Below, one piece after another: positions 14,731 to 24,820 of a stretch of 64,000 bases of DNA. The stretch spans positions 62,001 to 126,000 of the forward strand of contig DAOULU010000017.1 in assembly GCA_034417075.1 (NCBI GenBank), given 5' to 3'. Numbering within the stretch: position 1 is the stretch's first letter; each line of letters starts with the position of its first letter. Below the pieces are notes generated by a model that was not told the DNA's origin, made no database searches, and saw nothing but the letters and a program-made list of their open reading frames with translations. The position numbers and the translations under genes are program-made. Source of the DNA: WVZH01 sp034417075. Lineage in GTDB: Bacteria > Chloroflexota > Anaerolineae > Anaerolineales > E44-bin32.

Positions 14731-16667
14731 CCGTGTTACAAAGACTGCTAGATTTCCTGCGTACGAGATTTACCACATTCGAGCAACAGTCCAGCCTTGG
14801 CCGCAAATTCACCTTCGTGCTTGTACCATTGGTCCTGATTCCGATGATCGCTACGACCGCTGCGGCTTACGTCCAATCTCGCAATGTCATGCAGATACAG
14901 CTGAACACTGAATTAACCTCGCGCATTGATGATAAGCTTAATGACATTTCGGATTGGGTTTCGGATCGCGAAGATCAACTGAATTCGGACGCGCAAGTCA
15001 GCGTCGTTCGTATTAGTGTTACCCGCTTACTCCAAACGCATGAGGGTGAGGCTGAGTTTGTTGTTTTGCAAGACGCGTTGAGCAACATCCTTGATGTCCT
15101 TCCTGAATCCACCATCGTGCCCTTTGACGAGTATCTCGTTGTCCGTACTTCCGATGGGAAGATCCTCGCCTCAACTCAAAATGATTGGGAAGGCGAAAAC
15201 ATTGAAGCAGACATCATGCGCGCGCTCGTACTCGGTGAGAATAACACCCATGCTATCTACGAGCATCCATTGTTCAAGACTTCTGAGACAGAGGATTTCG
15301 CCTTACTTACCCAAGCGTATTTCTCCACAAACGAAAGCGGACTCAATGAAGCTCTCCTCCTCGGCTTGAGCACGGATTCCTTCAAGACAGATATCATCCA
15401 AGGTATACAACAAGAATGGCTCTCGTCCGCAGACAAAGCTAACGAAGGTATGAAAGCCTACCTCCTGGTCCAACCGGATGTCGCGCTTGAGATTGATCCC
15501 AGTGGTACGATCACAGTGCAACACGTCAACGTTAACCAGCCCGCCCTGACAAATCCCGAGATTTCAATACCCCAAACCAGTGAGTACCAGAACATCGATG
15601 GCGTAAGTGTTCTCGGTTCATACGCCTGGCTACCCGAAGCCGGGATGGGGATCGCCCTGGAGATGCCTCGAAGTGTTTACCTATCAGAAGTCAACTCATT
15701 TGCTCCCTATTCGATCCTGTTCATATTCTTGGCGGCTTTGTTTATTCTTTTCGTCGTAACCATTACCAGCAATCGCTTGTTGCGACCACTTACAAACCTG
15801 TCCGAATTCGCCCAGCGCATGACTCGCGGAGATTGGGAGTACCGTGTGCCCATCGAAAGTTCGGATGAGGTTGGTACGCTGTCGCAGTCCCTGAATACGA
15901 TGGCCGATGAGCTGAGTCAATCCTACCGATCTTTGGAAGAGCGAGTCTCCGACCGTACCCGCCAGCTGCGGATCGCATCGCAGGTTGCGCGCGTCGTTAT
16001 CTCATCACCTTCGTTGGAAGACCTCCTGCGCCGGGGGGTTGAACTGATCAAATCGCAATTCGGCTACTACCACGTTTCCATTTTCTTAATCGACGAGGAA
16101 GGTGAAAACGCACAACTCGCCGAATCGTCCGGGGAAGTTGGACAGGCACTCAAAGCTCGTGGGCACAGCTTGAAGGTCGGAGGACAATCGATCATCGGCT
16201 GGGTCACTGCCAATAACCAACCACGAATCGCTTACGACGTCACGCAAGACCCACTTCACTTGGCGAACGAGCTGCTCCCCGAGACACGCTCGGAAGCTGC
16301 TGTTCCTCTTCAGGTGGCCGGGCACGTCTTGGGAGTGCTCGACGTACAGAGCACGACGCCTGAGGCGTTTGCTCCACAGGACATCGAAATCCTGCAAACG
16401 TTGGCCGATCAATTCTGTGCCGCCATTCAAAATGCGAAAATGGCAATCACTTCGATCACGGCAGCCGATCGGGCGCGTCTCATGAGCCAAGTTACACAGG
16501 AACTCAGCCGGCAAATGACCGTGGAAGATGTTATGCAGACAACGGCGAAATCCCTCCATCGCGCCTTGGGCCATCCCGAAATCGTTGTCCGTATGAATGC
16601 CGTGGAGACCGAAGCAAGTTACTATACTGAACACCCCACATCAAGCGATACAGATCGAGAAGCTTGA
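14715..16667 (+). CDS. Membrane sensor: extracytoplasmic domain, HAMP, GAF, no kinase domain
   Basis: 650 residues. A first membrane helix (about 33-53) is followed by an extracytoplasmic region of about 280 residues of dCache-like proportions, a second helix (about 330-352), and a HAMP domain (RLLRPLTNLSEFAQRMTRGDWEYRVP...DEVGTLSQSLNTMADEL). A short coiled coil leads into a GAF domain (about 440-590: FGYYHVSIFLIDEEGEN, SIIGWVTANNQPRIAYDV, LGVLDVQST). It ends in a truncated GAF-like tail (RLMSQVTQELSRQMTVEDVMQTTAKSL). No HisKA, HATPase, cyclase or phosphodiesterase domain is present, so output must go through partner proteins. Start ATG 14715 overlaps the previous gene; TTG 14727 or GTG 14733 are alternatives. 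Confidence 0.88.
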   Translation: MGDKLTVLQRLLDFLRTRFTTFEQQSSLGRKFTFVLVPLVLIPMIATTAAAYVQSRNVMQIQLNTELTSRIDDKLNDISDWVSDREDQLNSDAQVSVVRISVTRLLQTHEGEAEFVVLQDALSNILDVLPESTIVPFDEYLVVRTSDGKILASTQNDWEGENIEADIMRALVLGENNTHAIYEHPLFKTSETEDFALLTQAYFSTNESGLNEALLLGLSTDSFKTDIIQGIQQEWLSSADKANEGMKAYLLVQPDVALEIDPSGTITVQHVNVNQPALTNPEISIPQTSEYQNIDGVSVLGSYAWLPEAGMGIALEMPRSVYLSEVNSFAPYSILFIFLAALFILFVVTITSNRLLRPLTNLSEFAQRMTRGDWEYRVPIESSDEVGTLSQSLNTMADELSQSYRSLEERVSDRTRQLRIASQVARVVISSPSLEDLLRRGVELIKSQFGYYHVSIFLIDEEGENAQLAESSGEVGQALKARGHSLKVGGQSIIGWVTANNQPRIAYDVTQDPLHLANELLPETRSEAAVPLQVAGHVLGVLDVQSTTPEAFAPQDIEILQTLADQFCAAIQNAKMAITSITAADRARLMSQVTQELSRQMTVEDVMQTTAKSLHRALGHPEIVVRMNAVETEASYYTEHPTSSDTDREA

Positions 16668-16692
16668 AATCTTCTATGGGAATGATTTGACC

Positions 16693-17640
16693 ATGAGCCG
16701 AACCATCGTCGCCATCACGGGAGCATCGGGTTATCTAGGTAAATTGTTAGTACCTGAGCTGCAAAAGGATCGCAACATTGAACGCGTTGTCGCGATTGAT
16801 GTTCGTCCCCCGGCGGATCCATTTACGTCGAAGAAGTCCGAGTTTGTCAAAGCGGACGTACGGGATGCGGATATCGCCGAGGCGATCCAAGGCGCAGATG
16901 TTTTGGTTCACATGGCGTTCAAGCTATGGCGCCTCCCCGATTCGGAGGATCTTGAGGAGATCAACATCCGTGGTTCCTACAACGTTTTCGACGCGGCCGT
17001 ACGAGCAAAGGTTAAGAAATTGATTTTCACCAGCAGCACGGTTGCATACGGTATTCGTGCGGACAATCCCATCCCGCTCACGGAGGATCATTCGCTGCGG
17101 CCCAACGAGAAGCTTTACTACAGTTGGCAGAAAGCGACCTGCGAAAAAAGACTGCACGAGATTCAAGAGAAACATCCCGAAATCAAGATCACGATTCTAC
17201 GGCCTTGCGCCGTTGCAGGCCCGAACGCGCCGCCCAATCAGTTCGACGCTTACATTTCCGATCCGGCGATCGTCGTGCGCGGCTACGATCCACCCGCGCA
17301 GCTCGTTCACGAGGATGACGTGATCCAGGCACTGCGAATGGCTATCCACAATGATCTCCCCGGGATCTATAACGTCACTGCCGACGATACACAAAGCCTG
17401 CGCCAGGCCACCCAATCGAGAGGTGGGCGCGTTCTGGCATTACCCTTGTTCATCATCAAGCCGTTGCTCTGGCTCTTATGGCGGACAGGAAAGACGATCG
17501 CCGCACCGGAATGGATTCTCATGAGTATTTACCCGTTCATCGCCAGCAACGACAAATTACGCACTAAAGGGTGGAAACCAAAGTACACCACCCCGGCGAT
17601 CTATGATTCCATCGTTGAAACATTCGGCAAACCTGGCTAG
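16693..17640 (+). CDS. NAD(P)-dependent epimerase/dehydratase (extended SDR)
   Basis: 315-residue extended short-chain dehydrogenase. The Rossmann motif GASGYLGK (residues 10-17), the acidic residue in VVAIDVRPP for adenosine ribose, TSSTVAYG near 114-120 and the catalytic YxxxK (Y143-SWQ-K147) are all present. The C-terminal half is typical of the WcaG group (RPCAVAGPNAP...LVHEDDVIQALRMA). The ATG at 16693 places the glycine motif at the usual position; the longer upstream frame overlaps the previous gene. It sits within a signalling operon, which is unusual. Substrate unknown; a sugar nucleotide or a lipid-linked substrate would fit the family. Confidence 0.88.
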   Translation: MSRTIVAITGASGYLGKLLVPELQKDRNIERVVAIDVRPPADPFTSKKSEFVKADVRDADIAEAIQGADVLVHMAFKLWRLPDSEDLEEINIRGSYNVFDAAVRAKVKKLIFTSSTVAYGIRADNPIPLTEDHSLRPNEKLYYSWQKATCEKRLHEIQEKHPEIKITILRPCAVAGPNAPPNQFDAYISDPAIVVRGYDPPAQLVHEDDVIQALRMAIHNDLPGIYNVTADDTQSLRQATQSRGGRVLALPLFIIKPLLWLLWRTGKTIAAPEWILMSIYPFIASNDKLRTKGWKPKYTTPAIYDSIVETFGKPG

Positions 17641-17669
17641 CAACTAAACGCACATTTGGAAGGTATATC

Positions 17670-19937
17670 ATGCTCGATCGGTTGAATAAGGTTCTCGGAC
17701 CCACATCGGAAGATCCGGAAATTGCACACCGACAATACATTCTCAACATCGTGTTGCTTGGGCTTGCAGGACCTGGATTTCTATTCGGTCTGATTATGAC
17801 CGGATTGTGGTTTGCAGGTTTAACACCCGCCGCAGGCGCGATCTCCGGACTAGGCGTGCAGCCATTCTACGTTCTGGCTTATTGGCTGGGTAGGCGAGGT
17901 AAGCTTAACGCCGCCGGATTCATACCGACCATGGTCATATTCCTGGTGATGGCCGGGTCTTCGTTTATCGTGGGAATAGGCCACGTCACCATCATCGGTT
18001 TCGCCATGGTCATTGCCACCGCCGGTATTTTGATCGGTTTGAGCGCCTCCATTCTCTTCACGTTACTCAGCGTCGCTGCCTACGCTGCTGCCGGTTTTGC
18101 CCAGATGAGTAATCTCATTCCAAACGCAATGGCCCCGACTGCCTCTATCGCTGCAGACGCGATCGGTTTGGGTTTGGGCCTGGTCGTGATCGTGGTGATG
18201 AACTGGCTGTCGATGCGTGAGATGGAAAACGCTCTCGCGCGCGAGCGCTCTCTCGCCAGTGAACTTCAGATGCGTAGTAGTGACCTCGAAGAAGTCGTGC
18301 AACTACGCACGCTGGATCTGCAGAGGCGTGCGTTACAGTTGCAGACGACCGCCGAGATCGCCAAAATTACCAACGAAATTCGCGATCCGTACAGGATCAT
18401 CTCCCGCACCGTGGAAATAATACGCGAACGCTTCGGATACTATCACGCCTCTGTATTCACCATGGACAGTACCGGGAACTGGGCGGAACTCACGGCCAGC
18501 ACTGGCGATGCGGGACAGCGAATGCTTTCCAGAGGCCATAGGTTGGGTGTGGGCAGCGCCAGCATTGTCGGTTGGGCTACCGGAAATCGATTGCCTCGGG
18601 TGGCAAACGACGTCTCACAAGATCCCTTTTACTTTGCCAATCCCTTGCTTCCGGATACACGCTCCGAGATGGCTGTGCCCTTGCTGGTCGGTGATAGATT
18701 GCTGGGCGCTCTCGACATTCAAAGCCGTGAAACAAACGCCTTTTCGGAAGCCGATGTGCGCACCATGGAAGTAATCGCCGACGAACTCGCAGCTTCGATC
18801 GAAAGCTCAACCAGCCAACTCGAGATGATGGAGGAGTTGGAACGTCTTGAAACGATCACACGAGTACAAACGCGAGAATCCTGGCAGCGATTGAGCCGTA
18901 GTAGCCTGTCTCCCATCATTCATCTCAGTCCTTCGGGTGAAATCACCCCACTCGTGGATGAGGATTTTCCTTCCATCGATATCTCAACCAGAACGGCCCA
19001 ACCTGCACGTACGGAAGACGATCGTGAGATTGCCGTTCCGATTATCGTGCGCGGCGAAATTGTGGCCACGATCGCTGCAAGGAAACCTTTCGGAGAGGAA
19101 GGATGGAGCGACGATGAAGTCGCTTTCTTCGAGGCCGTTGCCAGCCAAGCGGCGCTTTCGATGGAGAACGCCCGCCAACGCACGGAAGAGCAGCGCAGGA
19201 TGAGCGAACTCGAAGTGCTGAACCGCGTCAGCCAAGCCGTTTCGCAGATGATCCAACTGGATACTCTTTTCAGAGTCGTGCACCGCCAGATACGTCAGAT
19301 TCTCGGCGAAACCGATATGTCGGTGGCAATCTTCCATCCCGAAAACGAGACCATCAGCTTCCCCTACACAGTTGAAGGTGGTGAACACATCGAGCTGTCT
19401 CCCATCCCATTGGGCGAGGGGCTGACTTCAACCGTGATCCGCTCGCGCCAACCGCTGCTTCTGGTAGAAGACGCCGAACGAATCGCCTCCGCATTGGGTG
19501 CAACACAGCTCCGTACGCAGGCTAAGTCTTGGCTCGGCGTTCCCATGTTGATTGGCGACGACGTCGTCGGTGTGATTACGGTACAGGACCTCGAATATGA
19601 ACATCGCTATACCGAAGATGACGTTGCATTGTTGAGCACGATCGCCAGCCAGGTCGCGGCTGCCATTCAGAACGAACGGCTGCTCGGCCAGGTGCAGCGT
19701 GCTGCCAGGAGAGAACGTCTGACGAGAGAAATCGCCAGCAAGGTGCGCAGGGCCCCCGATATGCGCAACATCCTGCAAACCACGGCTCGTGAACTCAGTC
19801 AGGCGCTGCATGCCGCTAAAATAACTGTTAGTCTGGGCGAATCGGAAAAGAGCGATTTGCCGGATGAAATACCTGAAAACAGCGACGATCAGGAAACGAG
19901 TGATAACGACTCGTCCTCCGAGGAGTTCGTCCTATGA
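17670..19937 (+). CDS. Six-helix membrane sensor with tandem GAF domains
   Basis: 755 residues. About six hydrophobic segments lie between residues 24 and 180 (a small 6-TM sensor region, no named family recognised), then a charged coiled coil (ALARERSLASELQMRSSDLEEVV). A GAF domain follows at about 230-390 (RFGYYHASVFTMD, ASIVGWATGNRLPRVANDVS, LGALDIQS), a partial GAF at about 400-510 (IAVPIIVRGEIVATIAARKPFGEEGW) and a third at about 520-670. The truncated tail RLTREIASKVRRAPDMRNILQTTAREL resembles that of the other two sensors, and an acidic Ser/Asp/Glu end closes the protein. No catalytic output domain. Its stop overlaps the next ATG (ATGA). Confidence 0.88.
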   Translation: MLDRLNKVLGPTSEDPEIAHRQYILNIVLLGLAGPGFLFGLIMTGLWFAGLTPAAGAISGLGVQPFYVLAYWLGRRGKLNAAGFIPTMVIFLVMAGSSFIVGIGHVTIIGFAMVIATAGILIGLSASILFTLLSVAAYAAAGFAQMSNLIPNAMAPTASIAADAIGLGLGLVVIVVMNWLSMREMENALARERSLASELQMRSSDLEEVVQLRTLDLQRRALQLQTTAEIAKITNEIRDPYRIISRTVEIIRERFGYYHASVFTMDSTGNWAELTASTGDAGQRMLSRGHRLGVGSASIVGWATGNRLPRVANDVSQDPFYFANPLLPDTRSEMAVPLLVGDRLLGALDIQSRETNAFSEADVRTMEVIADELAASIESSTSQLEMMEELERLETITRVQTRESWQRLSRSSLSPIIHLSPSGEITPLVDEDFPSIDISTRTAQPARTEDDREIAVPIIVRGEIVATIAARKPFGEEGWSDDEVAFFEAVASQAALSMENARQRTEEQRRMSELEVLNRVSQAVSQMIQLDTLFRVVHRQIRQILGETDMSVAIFHPENETISFPYTVEGGEHIELSPIPLGEGLTSTVIRSRQPLLLVEDAERIASALGATQLRTQAKSWLGVPMLIGDDVVGVITVQDLEYEHRYTEDDVALLSTIASQVAAAIQNERLLGQVQRAARRERLTREIASKVRRAPDMRNILQTTARELSQALHAAKITVSLGESEKSDLPDEIPENSDDQETSDNDSSSEEFVL

Positions 19938-22408
19938 TTCCAAGGATTTCGCTATTCTTTTCCCGCATACGCATGCAAATACGCCGCATTGGATTTGCAA
20001 CCAAGCTGGCGCTCATGTCGCTGCTTACGATGTTCATTCTTTCGCTCATTCTGCTGTTCTTGTCAAGGGTTATCACTATTCCCACCACTTTCTACTTGAT
20101 CAGTATCATTTTGATGGTCGTCTTGACCCCGGTAGTTATACTCATGATTGCTCGCAGATCACTGAATCCATTGTTTGAGGTGACGGACCTCATCGAGCAC
20201 ATTTCTCGAGGAGAATGGGGGCACCGCGCCGAGGTCAGAAGCGAAGATGAATTCGGGAAGTTAAACCAATCCCTGAACGAGATGTTGGACGAACTGCAGA
20301 ATACTTATAGCGCGCTGGAAGATCGTCTGCGCGATCGAACGCAATTAATTCGTTCGGCATCGGAAGTGGCGCGTGACGCTATCTCCATTCGGGATTTCAA
20401 TCGACTTCTCGTCGAAGTCGTCAATCTCATCTCGAGAAGGTTCGGTTACTATCACGTCGGGGTATTCCTGCTCGACGAACTCGGAGAAAACGTCGTATTG
20501 CGAGCCGCATCTTCCGAAGGCGGTCAACGCATGCTCAATCGAGGCCATAGCCTGGCGGTAGGAAGGTTGGGCATCGTCGGCTACGTTGCGGGTTCTGGAA
20601 AACCGCGTATCGCTTCGGACGTCGGTGTAGATTCGCATTTCTTTGCCAACCCCGATCTTCCCCATACGAGATCCGAAATGGCACTACCGATGCTGGCAGG
20701 GGATAAATTGATCGGCGTGCTCGATGTTCAGAGCACACAACCGAATGCATTCAGCGATGACGATGTTCTCATCCTCCAGACCATCGCGGATCAATTGGCC
20801 GTATCGGTGGAGAATTCTCAACTGCTGCAAGATCAAGTGAAATATTCTTTCACGCTTCGCAGAATAATCGAAGTCTACAATCGATTGTCGAGCCAGACGG
20901 ACTTCACACAACTGCTGGATGAAATCCCGCAAATCATACGCGACCATCTCAATTTCGCCGGGGTATCCTTGGCGTTGGTCGAAGGTGAAGAGATCATCGT
21001 TCAAAGCTCCGCCGCCAGTGAAGCTAGATTGAAGACGCCTGTCGGCATGAGCATGCCGCTCGGTCAGGGAATTTACGGCCGTGTCATCGACGCCAAGTCG
21101 CCTTTGGTCACTGTGGGCACACCGCAAAGAACGGCCACAGGCGTCACGGCCTCTCTTGAAGGTACACCTACTACGATATGTGCGCCCATTCTTTCGAGCG
21201 GCCAGGTTTCCGGCGCACTCGCCGTCACCTTCGAACGATATCGCCCTGGCGAGCGAGATATCGAAATATTGGAAATGCTTGCCAGCCAAGTCTCGATTGC
21301 ACTCGAAAATACGAAGATCATGGAAGAGATGCAGCAAAGCCTTCAGCACGTCGATGCGTTGCTGCAGCAGCAGACGACCGGCGCGTGGGATGACCTTTTC
21401 GACTCGTTGCGAGCGATCGATCAGGGAACCGTCGTTGAATACGGTGGTAGCCAGAGCTTCATGGACCTGCCGGAAAACGCACCTGCACTGGCGACGGACA
21501 TCGAGTTGCGCGGCGAAATCATCGGAAGCTTGAACATTCTGCGTAAAAGTATGGACGATTGGACGGACGACGATCAGGCGATCCTCGAGGCTGTGGCGGA
21601 TGAAGTCGCCAGCGCCCTCGAACAAGCTCGTCTCATGGAAGAATTACAGCGCCGAGCCACCCAACTACAAACGGCCGCAGAGGTCGCTCGAGATGCTACG
21701 GGCTTGCTCGATCTCGACACCCTTCTCGGAAGGACCGTTAACCTGATCCGCGAACGCTTCGACTTCTATCATGTGGGCGTGTACTTACTGGACAACAGCG
21801 GTGAGAACATCATCATTAAAGAAGCCACTGGCGACGCAGGTGAAGCCATGAAGCGAGAGGCGTTTTCACTACCCGTCGGAGAGACCTCCGTTACCGGCTA
21901 TGTCGTCCAGGCGGGTACGTCCTACGTCGCACACGACGTTGCCCAGGACCCCCATTTTCTCCCCAATCCACTACTGCCGGAAACAAAAACGCAATTGGGC
22001 ATCCCGCTTCGCATTGGGGATTACGTAATTGGCGCAATGGACGTTCAACACACCACGCCACATACGTTCAGCGAAGACGATATCGCCGTGCTTGAAATTC
22101 TCGGCGATCAACTAGCCGTCGCCGTCCAAAACGCCAGGAACTACGAAGATGCGCTTCACCGAGCGAAACGCGAACAAGCCGTCATGGACATTACGATGAA
22201 AGTACGTTCAAGAGCCAACATCGATGACATGCTGCGAACGGCGGCCAAAGAGATGCAACAAATCCTCGGCGCTCGGCAAGTGAAAATTCAATTGGCCGAA
22301 GATGTATTGCACCCCGCTATAGATGGAGATGGTGCGAGTGAAAGCTCTCGCCCTGCTGACGACTCCCTTGACTCCGGTGAAACATTCACAGAAGAAGGAG
22401 CAGCATGA
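19934..22408 (+). CDS. Membrane sensor with HAMP and three GAF domains
   Basis: 824 residues. Two N-terminal membrane helices with almost no periplasmic loop (about 18-48 and 52-72) lead into HAMP (ARRSLNPLFEVTDLIEHISRGEWGHRAEV...DEFGKLNQSLNEMLDEL). GAF1 covers about 130-290, a divergent GAF2 about 310-450, a short GAF fragment about 455-565 and GAF3 about 575-740. GAF1 and GAF3 share FGYYHVGVFLLDELGEN/FDFYHVGVYLLDNSGEN and LIGVLDVQST/VIGAMDVQHT signatures. The tail REQAVMDITMKVRSRANIDDMLRTAAKEM matches the other two sensors. No kinase or effector domain. Overlaps its neighbours by 4 bases on both sides, so it is tightly coupled to the ParA-type gene. Confidence 0.88.
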   Translation: MIPRISLFFSRIRMQIRRIGFATKLALMSLLTMFILSLILLFLSRVITIPTTFYLISIILMVVLTPVVILMIARRSLNPLFEVTDLIEHISRGEWGHRAEVRSEDEFGKLNQSLNEMLDELQNTYSALEDRLRDRTQLIRSASEVARDAISIRDFNRLLVEVVNLISRRFGYYHVGVFLLDELGENVVLRAASSEGGQRMLNRGHSLAVGRLGIVGYVAGSGKPRIASDVGVDSHFFANPDLPHTRSEMALPMLAGDKLIGVLDVQSTQPNAFSDDDVLILQTIADQLAVSVENSQLLQDQVKYSFTLRRIIEVYNRLSSQTDFTQLLDEIPQIIRDHLNFAGVSLALVEGEEIIVQSSAASEARLKTPVGMSMPLGQGIYGRVIDAKSPLVTVGTPQRTATGVTASLEGTPTTICAPILSSGQVSGALAVTFERYRPGERDIEILEMLASQVSIALENTKIMEEMQQSLQHVDALLQQQTTGAWDDLFDSLRAIDQGTVVEYGGSQSFMDLPENAPALATDIELRGEIIGSLNILRKSMDDWTDDDQAILEAVADEVASALEQARLMEELQRRATQLQTAAEVARDATGLLDLDTLLGRTVNLIRERFDFYHVGVYLLDNSGENIIIKEATGDAGEAMKREAFSLPVGETSVTGYVVQAGTSYVAHDVAQDPHFLPNPLLPETKTQLGIPLRIGDYVIGAMDVQHTTPHTFSEDDIAVLEILGDQLAVAVQNARNYEDALHRAKREQAVMDITMKVRSRANIDDMLRTAAKEMQQILGARQVKIQLAEDVLHPAIDGDGASESSRPADDSLDSGETFTEEGAA

Positions 22409-23172
22409 CCTGTGTAATCACGATAGCCAACGAAAAAGGCGGTGTCGCTAAAACAACCACAGCGGTCTCCCTGGGCGCTGCGCTAGTACAGGACGGTCAG
22501 CAGGTGCTCGTCGTCGATCTCGATCCGCAGGCAAATTTGACGCTGTCTCTGGGTATCAAACCCAATAGCGTACACCGTACGATAACCGACATTCTCCTGG
22601 GCAACCAGGACATCGATTCGGTTTCCCAAGAAACTGGGGTTGCCGGGCTATTCGTAGCTCCGTCGAATCAGGATTTAAGTATGGCGGAACGCTATCTTAC
22701 GGTACGTGACGGTTACGAATTCATCTTGCGGGGAGCTCTCGCAAACCCTTCGTCCCACGATTTCATCATTATCGACTGCCCGCCGGCACTGGGGCCCGTA
22801 ACCCATTCTGCACTGGTCGCGGCCAACTTACTCATCATACCCACGCAATGTGAATTCTTCTCGGCCAACGCACTGCGTGACATGCTCAATCTGATCCGCT
22901 CGGTTCGCCAGAATTCAAATCCGCAGCTACATTACCGTGTCTTAATGACCATGGTCGATCTGCGCAATAGGATGCATCGTAGTCTACTGGAACAAATCCA
23001 CAAAGCTTTCGGAACGGCCGTTTTTAAAACCATCATTCAGACCGATACGAGACTCCGCGAAAGTCCATTATTCAGTCAACCGATCACTGTATATGCGCCG
23101 AGCAGTCGCGGTGCCATACAATACAGTGAACTCGCGAAGGAAGTAATGCAATATGTCAACGAATTCGCTTGA
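22405..23172 (+). CDS. ParA/Soj-type ATPase
   Basis: 255-residue P-loop ATPase of the ParA/MinD group. The deviant Walker A KGGVAKTTT (residues 11-19, with the signature Lys11), VLVVDLDPQANLTLSLG and the Walker B-like IIIDCPPALGPVT are all intact. The C-terminus PITVYAPSSRGAIQYSELAKEVM is typical of Soj. No parB gene or clustered parS-like sites were noticed, and the gene lies inside a sensor operon (ATGA overlap before it, 20-base overlap after it). A role in positioning the sensor array or a polar complex, as ParC/PpfA do for chemoreceptors, is a reasonable inference; chromosome partition is less likely here. Confidence 0.9.
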   Translation: MTCVITIANEKGGVAKTTTAVSLGAALVQDGQQVLVVDLDPQANLTLSLGIKPNSVHRTITDILLGNQDIDSVSQETGVAGLFVAPSNQDLSMAERYLTVRDGYEFILRGALANPSSHDFIIIDCPPALGPVTHSALVAANLLIIPTQCEFFSANALRDMLNLIRSVRQNSNPQLHYRVLMTMVDLRNRMHRSLLEQIHKAFGTAVFKTIIQTDTRLRESPLFSQPITVYAPSSRGAIQYSELAKEVMQYVNEFA

Positions 23173-24703
23173 AAACCTGCGCAACCGTCTTGAGAATCTA
23201 CTTTCCGGGTTGCTCGAGGTTTCACCTCGAACCGGCGCCCTCGATACCGAAGCAATCACACCCTCTCAGAAGCTTGAACCGGAAGGTTTTGTCTTCGAAA
23301 CCGATTTGGAAGGGAAATTCGCTTGGTGCAGTCCGGAAGTGGAGCGCATCCTGGGCAGATCGCCTGACTCACTTGAAGGCACTTCGATCAGTGAAATCGC
23401 CTTGTCTCCAGAAAGAATTAAGGAGTTCCAGGAACGCATTGAGGCCGGACAACCGATTTATAATTTCCGCGTCCAGGCGCGTAACGATGCAGGCAAGCTG
23501 TTGACCTTGCTTTTCAATGCCTTGGTTCGAGCCGATCCAGCCGGTGTCCGCCTCGGTTATCGCGGCGTGGCGCAAGCCATATTCTTCGATGAGCCGCTTG
23601 TGGTGCAAGAAGGCGAAAAAATGGACGCATCCCAAGTGGCAGCGATGCAATATCTATCGTCCGGCATATTCTGGGGAGAAACCGCCGGATACATCGCCGA
23701 CGAAGTGGGCACTCGAAAGATCTCCCTTCCCGAAGACAACGTTGTTTTGGAAGAAACACCTGGCGAGAACGTCCTACGCATCCCCATTCGCGATCAAGAT
23801 CGTGTGTTCGGCGTTATCGAAATGGAAAAACCGTACGGTACAGCACTCTGGAATGTCGAAGAGCGGGGCATCGCTGAAGGCGTGGCCAACGACCTCGCAC
23901 TTGCTTTGCAAAGTGCCCGGACCCATGAATTGACCCAACAAGCCCTGGATGAAATGCGCGAGGTCGATAAACTTAAGAGTCAATTCTTGGCCAACATGAG
24001 TCACGAACTGCGGACACCGCTCAACTCCATCATCGGGTTTTCGCGTGTCATCCTGAAAGGAATCGACGGGCCGATCACTGAAACCCAGGAGCAAGACTTG
24101 AACGCGATTTACAACGCCGGCCAGCACCTGCTTGGTTTAATTAACGACATGCTCGATGTTTCCAGGATCGAAGCCGGTAAAATGGAATTGACCTTCTCCG
24201 AAGTGGATGTCAAAGAGATCATTCGCGGCGTACTGGCGACCGCGGTCGGTTTGGTCAAGGACAAGCCTATAGAAATCCATTCTGACGTCCCGGACGACCT
24301 GCCGCTAATTTGGGCGGACAATATCCGCGTGCGTCAAATCTTGCTCAACTTGCTTTCCAACGCGGCCAAGTTCACCGCCGAAGGCGAGATCGGACTGACC
24401 GTAACCGTCGAAGGTGACGAGGAGCCCGAAAAGCTCTTGGTTTCCGTCTCCGACACAGGGCAAGGCATCGAAGAGGTCGATCAGGAAAGGCTATTTGAGC
24501 CATTTTCGCAAGTGGATGCCTCTCCGACGCGTAAAACTGGCGGCACGGGCCTGGGATTGTCGATATGCCGATATCTTGTAGAGCTGCACGGCGGTGAAAT
24601 TTGGGTCAATAGCAAACCCGGCGAAGGCAGTGTATTTACGTTCACGCTGCCTATTAAACCCTCCGAACATCTGACGGCGGATGCATTTTCGAACGCAGAA
24701 TAG
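23153..24703 (+). CDS. Soluble histidine kinase (PAS, GAF-like, HisKA, HATPase_c)
   Basis: 516 residues, no membrane segment. A PAS domain spans about 45-145 (GFVFETDLEGKFAWCSPEVERILGR) and a short GAF-like segment about 205-260 (RIPIRDQDRVFGVIEMEKPY). HisKA carries His284 in FLANMSHELRTPLNSIIGF. The HATPase shows the N box (RQILLNLLSNAAKF), G1 (VSDTGQGIEE), F box (LFEPFSQVD) and G2 (GGTGLGLSICRYLVELHGG). All catalytic motifs are intact, making it the only complete kinase in the cluster and the likely phosphodonor for the two stand-alone receivers and the ThrC-REC fusion. Start overlaps the ParA gene by 20 bases. Confidence 0.94.
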   Translation: MSTNSLENLRNRLENLLSGLLEVSPRTGALDTEAITPSQKLEPEGFVFETDLEGKFAWCSPEVERILGRSPDSLEGTSISEIALSPERIKEFQERIEAGQPIYNFRVQARNDAGKLLTLLFNALVRADPAGVRLGYRGVAQAIFFDEPLVVQEGEKMDASQVAAMQYLSSGIFWGETAGYIADEVGTRKISLPEDNVVLEETPGENVLRIPIRDQDRVFGVIEMEKPYGTALWNVEERGIAEGVANDLALALQSARTHELTQQALDEMREVDKLKSQFLANMSHELRTPLNSIIGFSRVILKGIDGPITETQEQDLNAIYNAGQHLLGLINDMLDVSRIEAGKMELTFSEVDVKEIIRGVLATAVGLVKDKPIEIHSDVPDDLPLIWADNIRVRQILLNLLSNAAKFTAEGEIGLTVTVEGDEEPEKLLVSVSDTGQGIEEVDQERLFEPFSQVDASPTRKTGGTGLGLSICRYLVELHGGEIWVNSKPGEGSVFTFTLPIKPSEHLTADAFSNAE

Positions 24704-24820
24704 CCGGGAAGTAGAGACCGTGCCGAATATTGCGGGCCAACTCTTCCCGGCCAATCGCGCTGAGACCATTTCCGTCGGACAATTCGGGGAAACCCACACC
24801 CTTTTCATCGATCGAATCCG

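Noticed and set aside
22405..23172. Replication/partition locus (ParA suggesting an origin or plasmid)
   Set aside because: No parB, no DnaA boxes or parS-like palindromes noticed, no rep gene, and the gene overlaps sensor and kinase genes on both sides.
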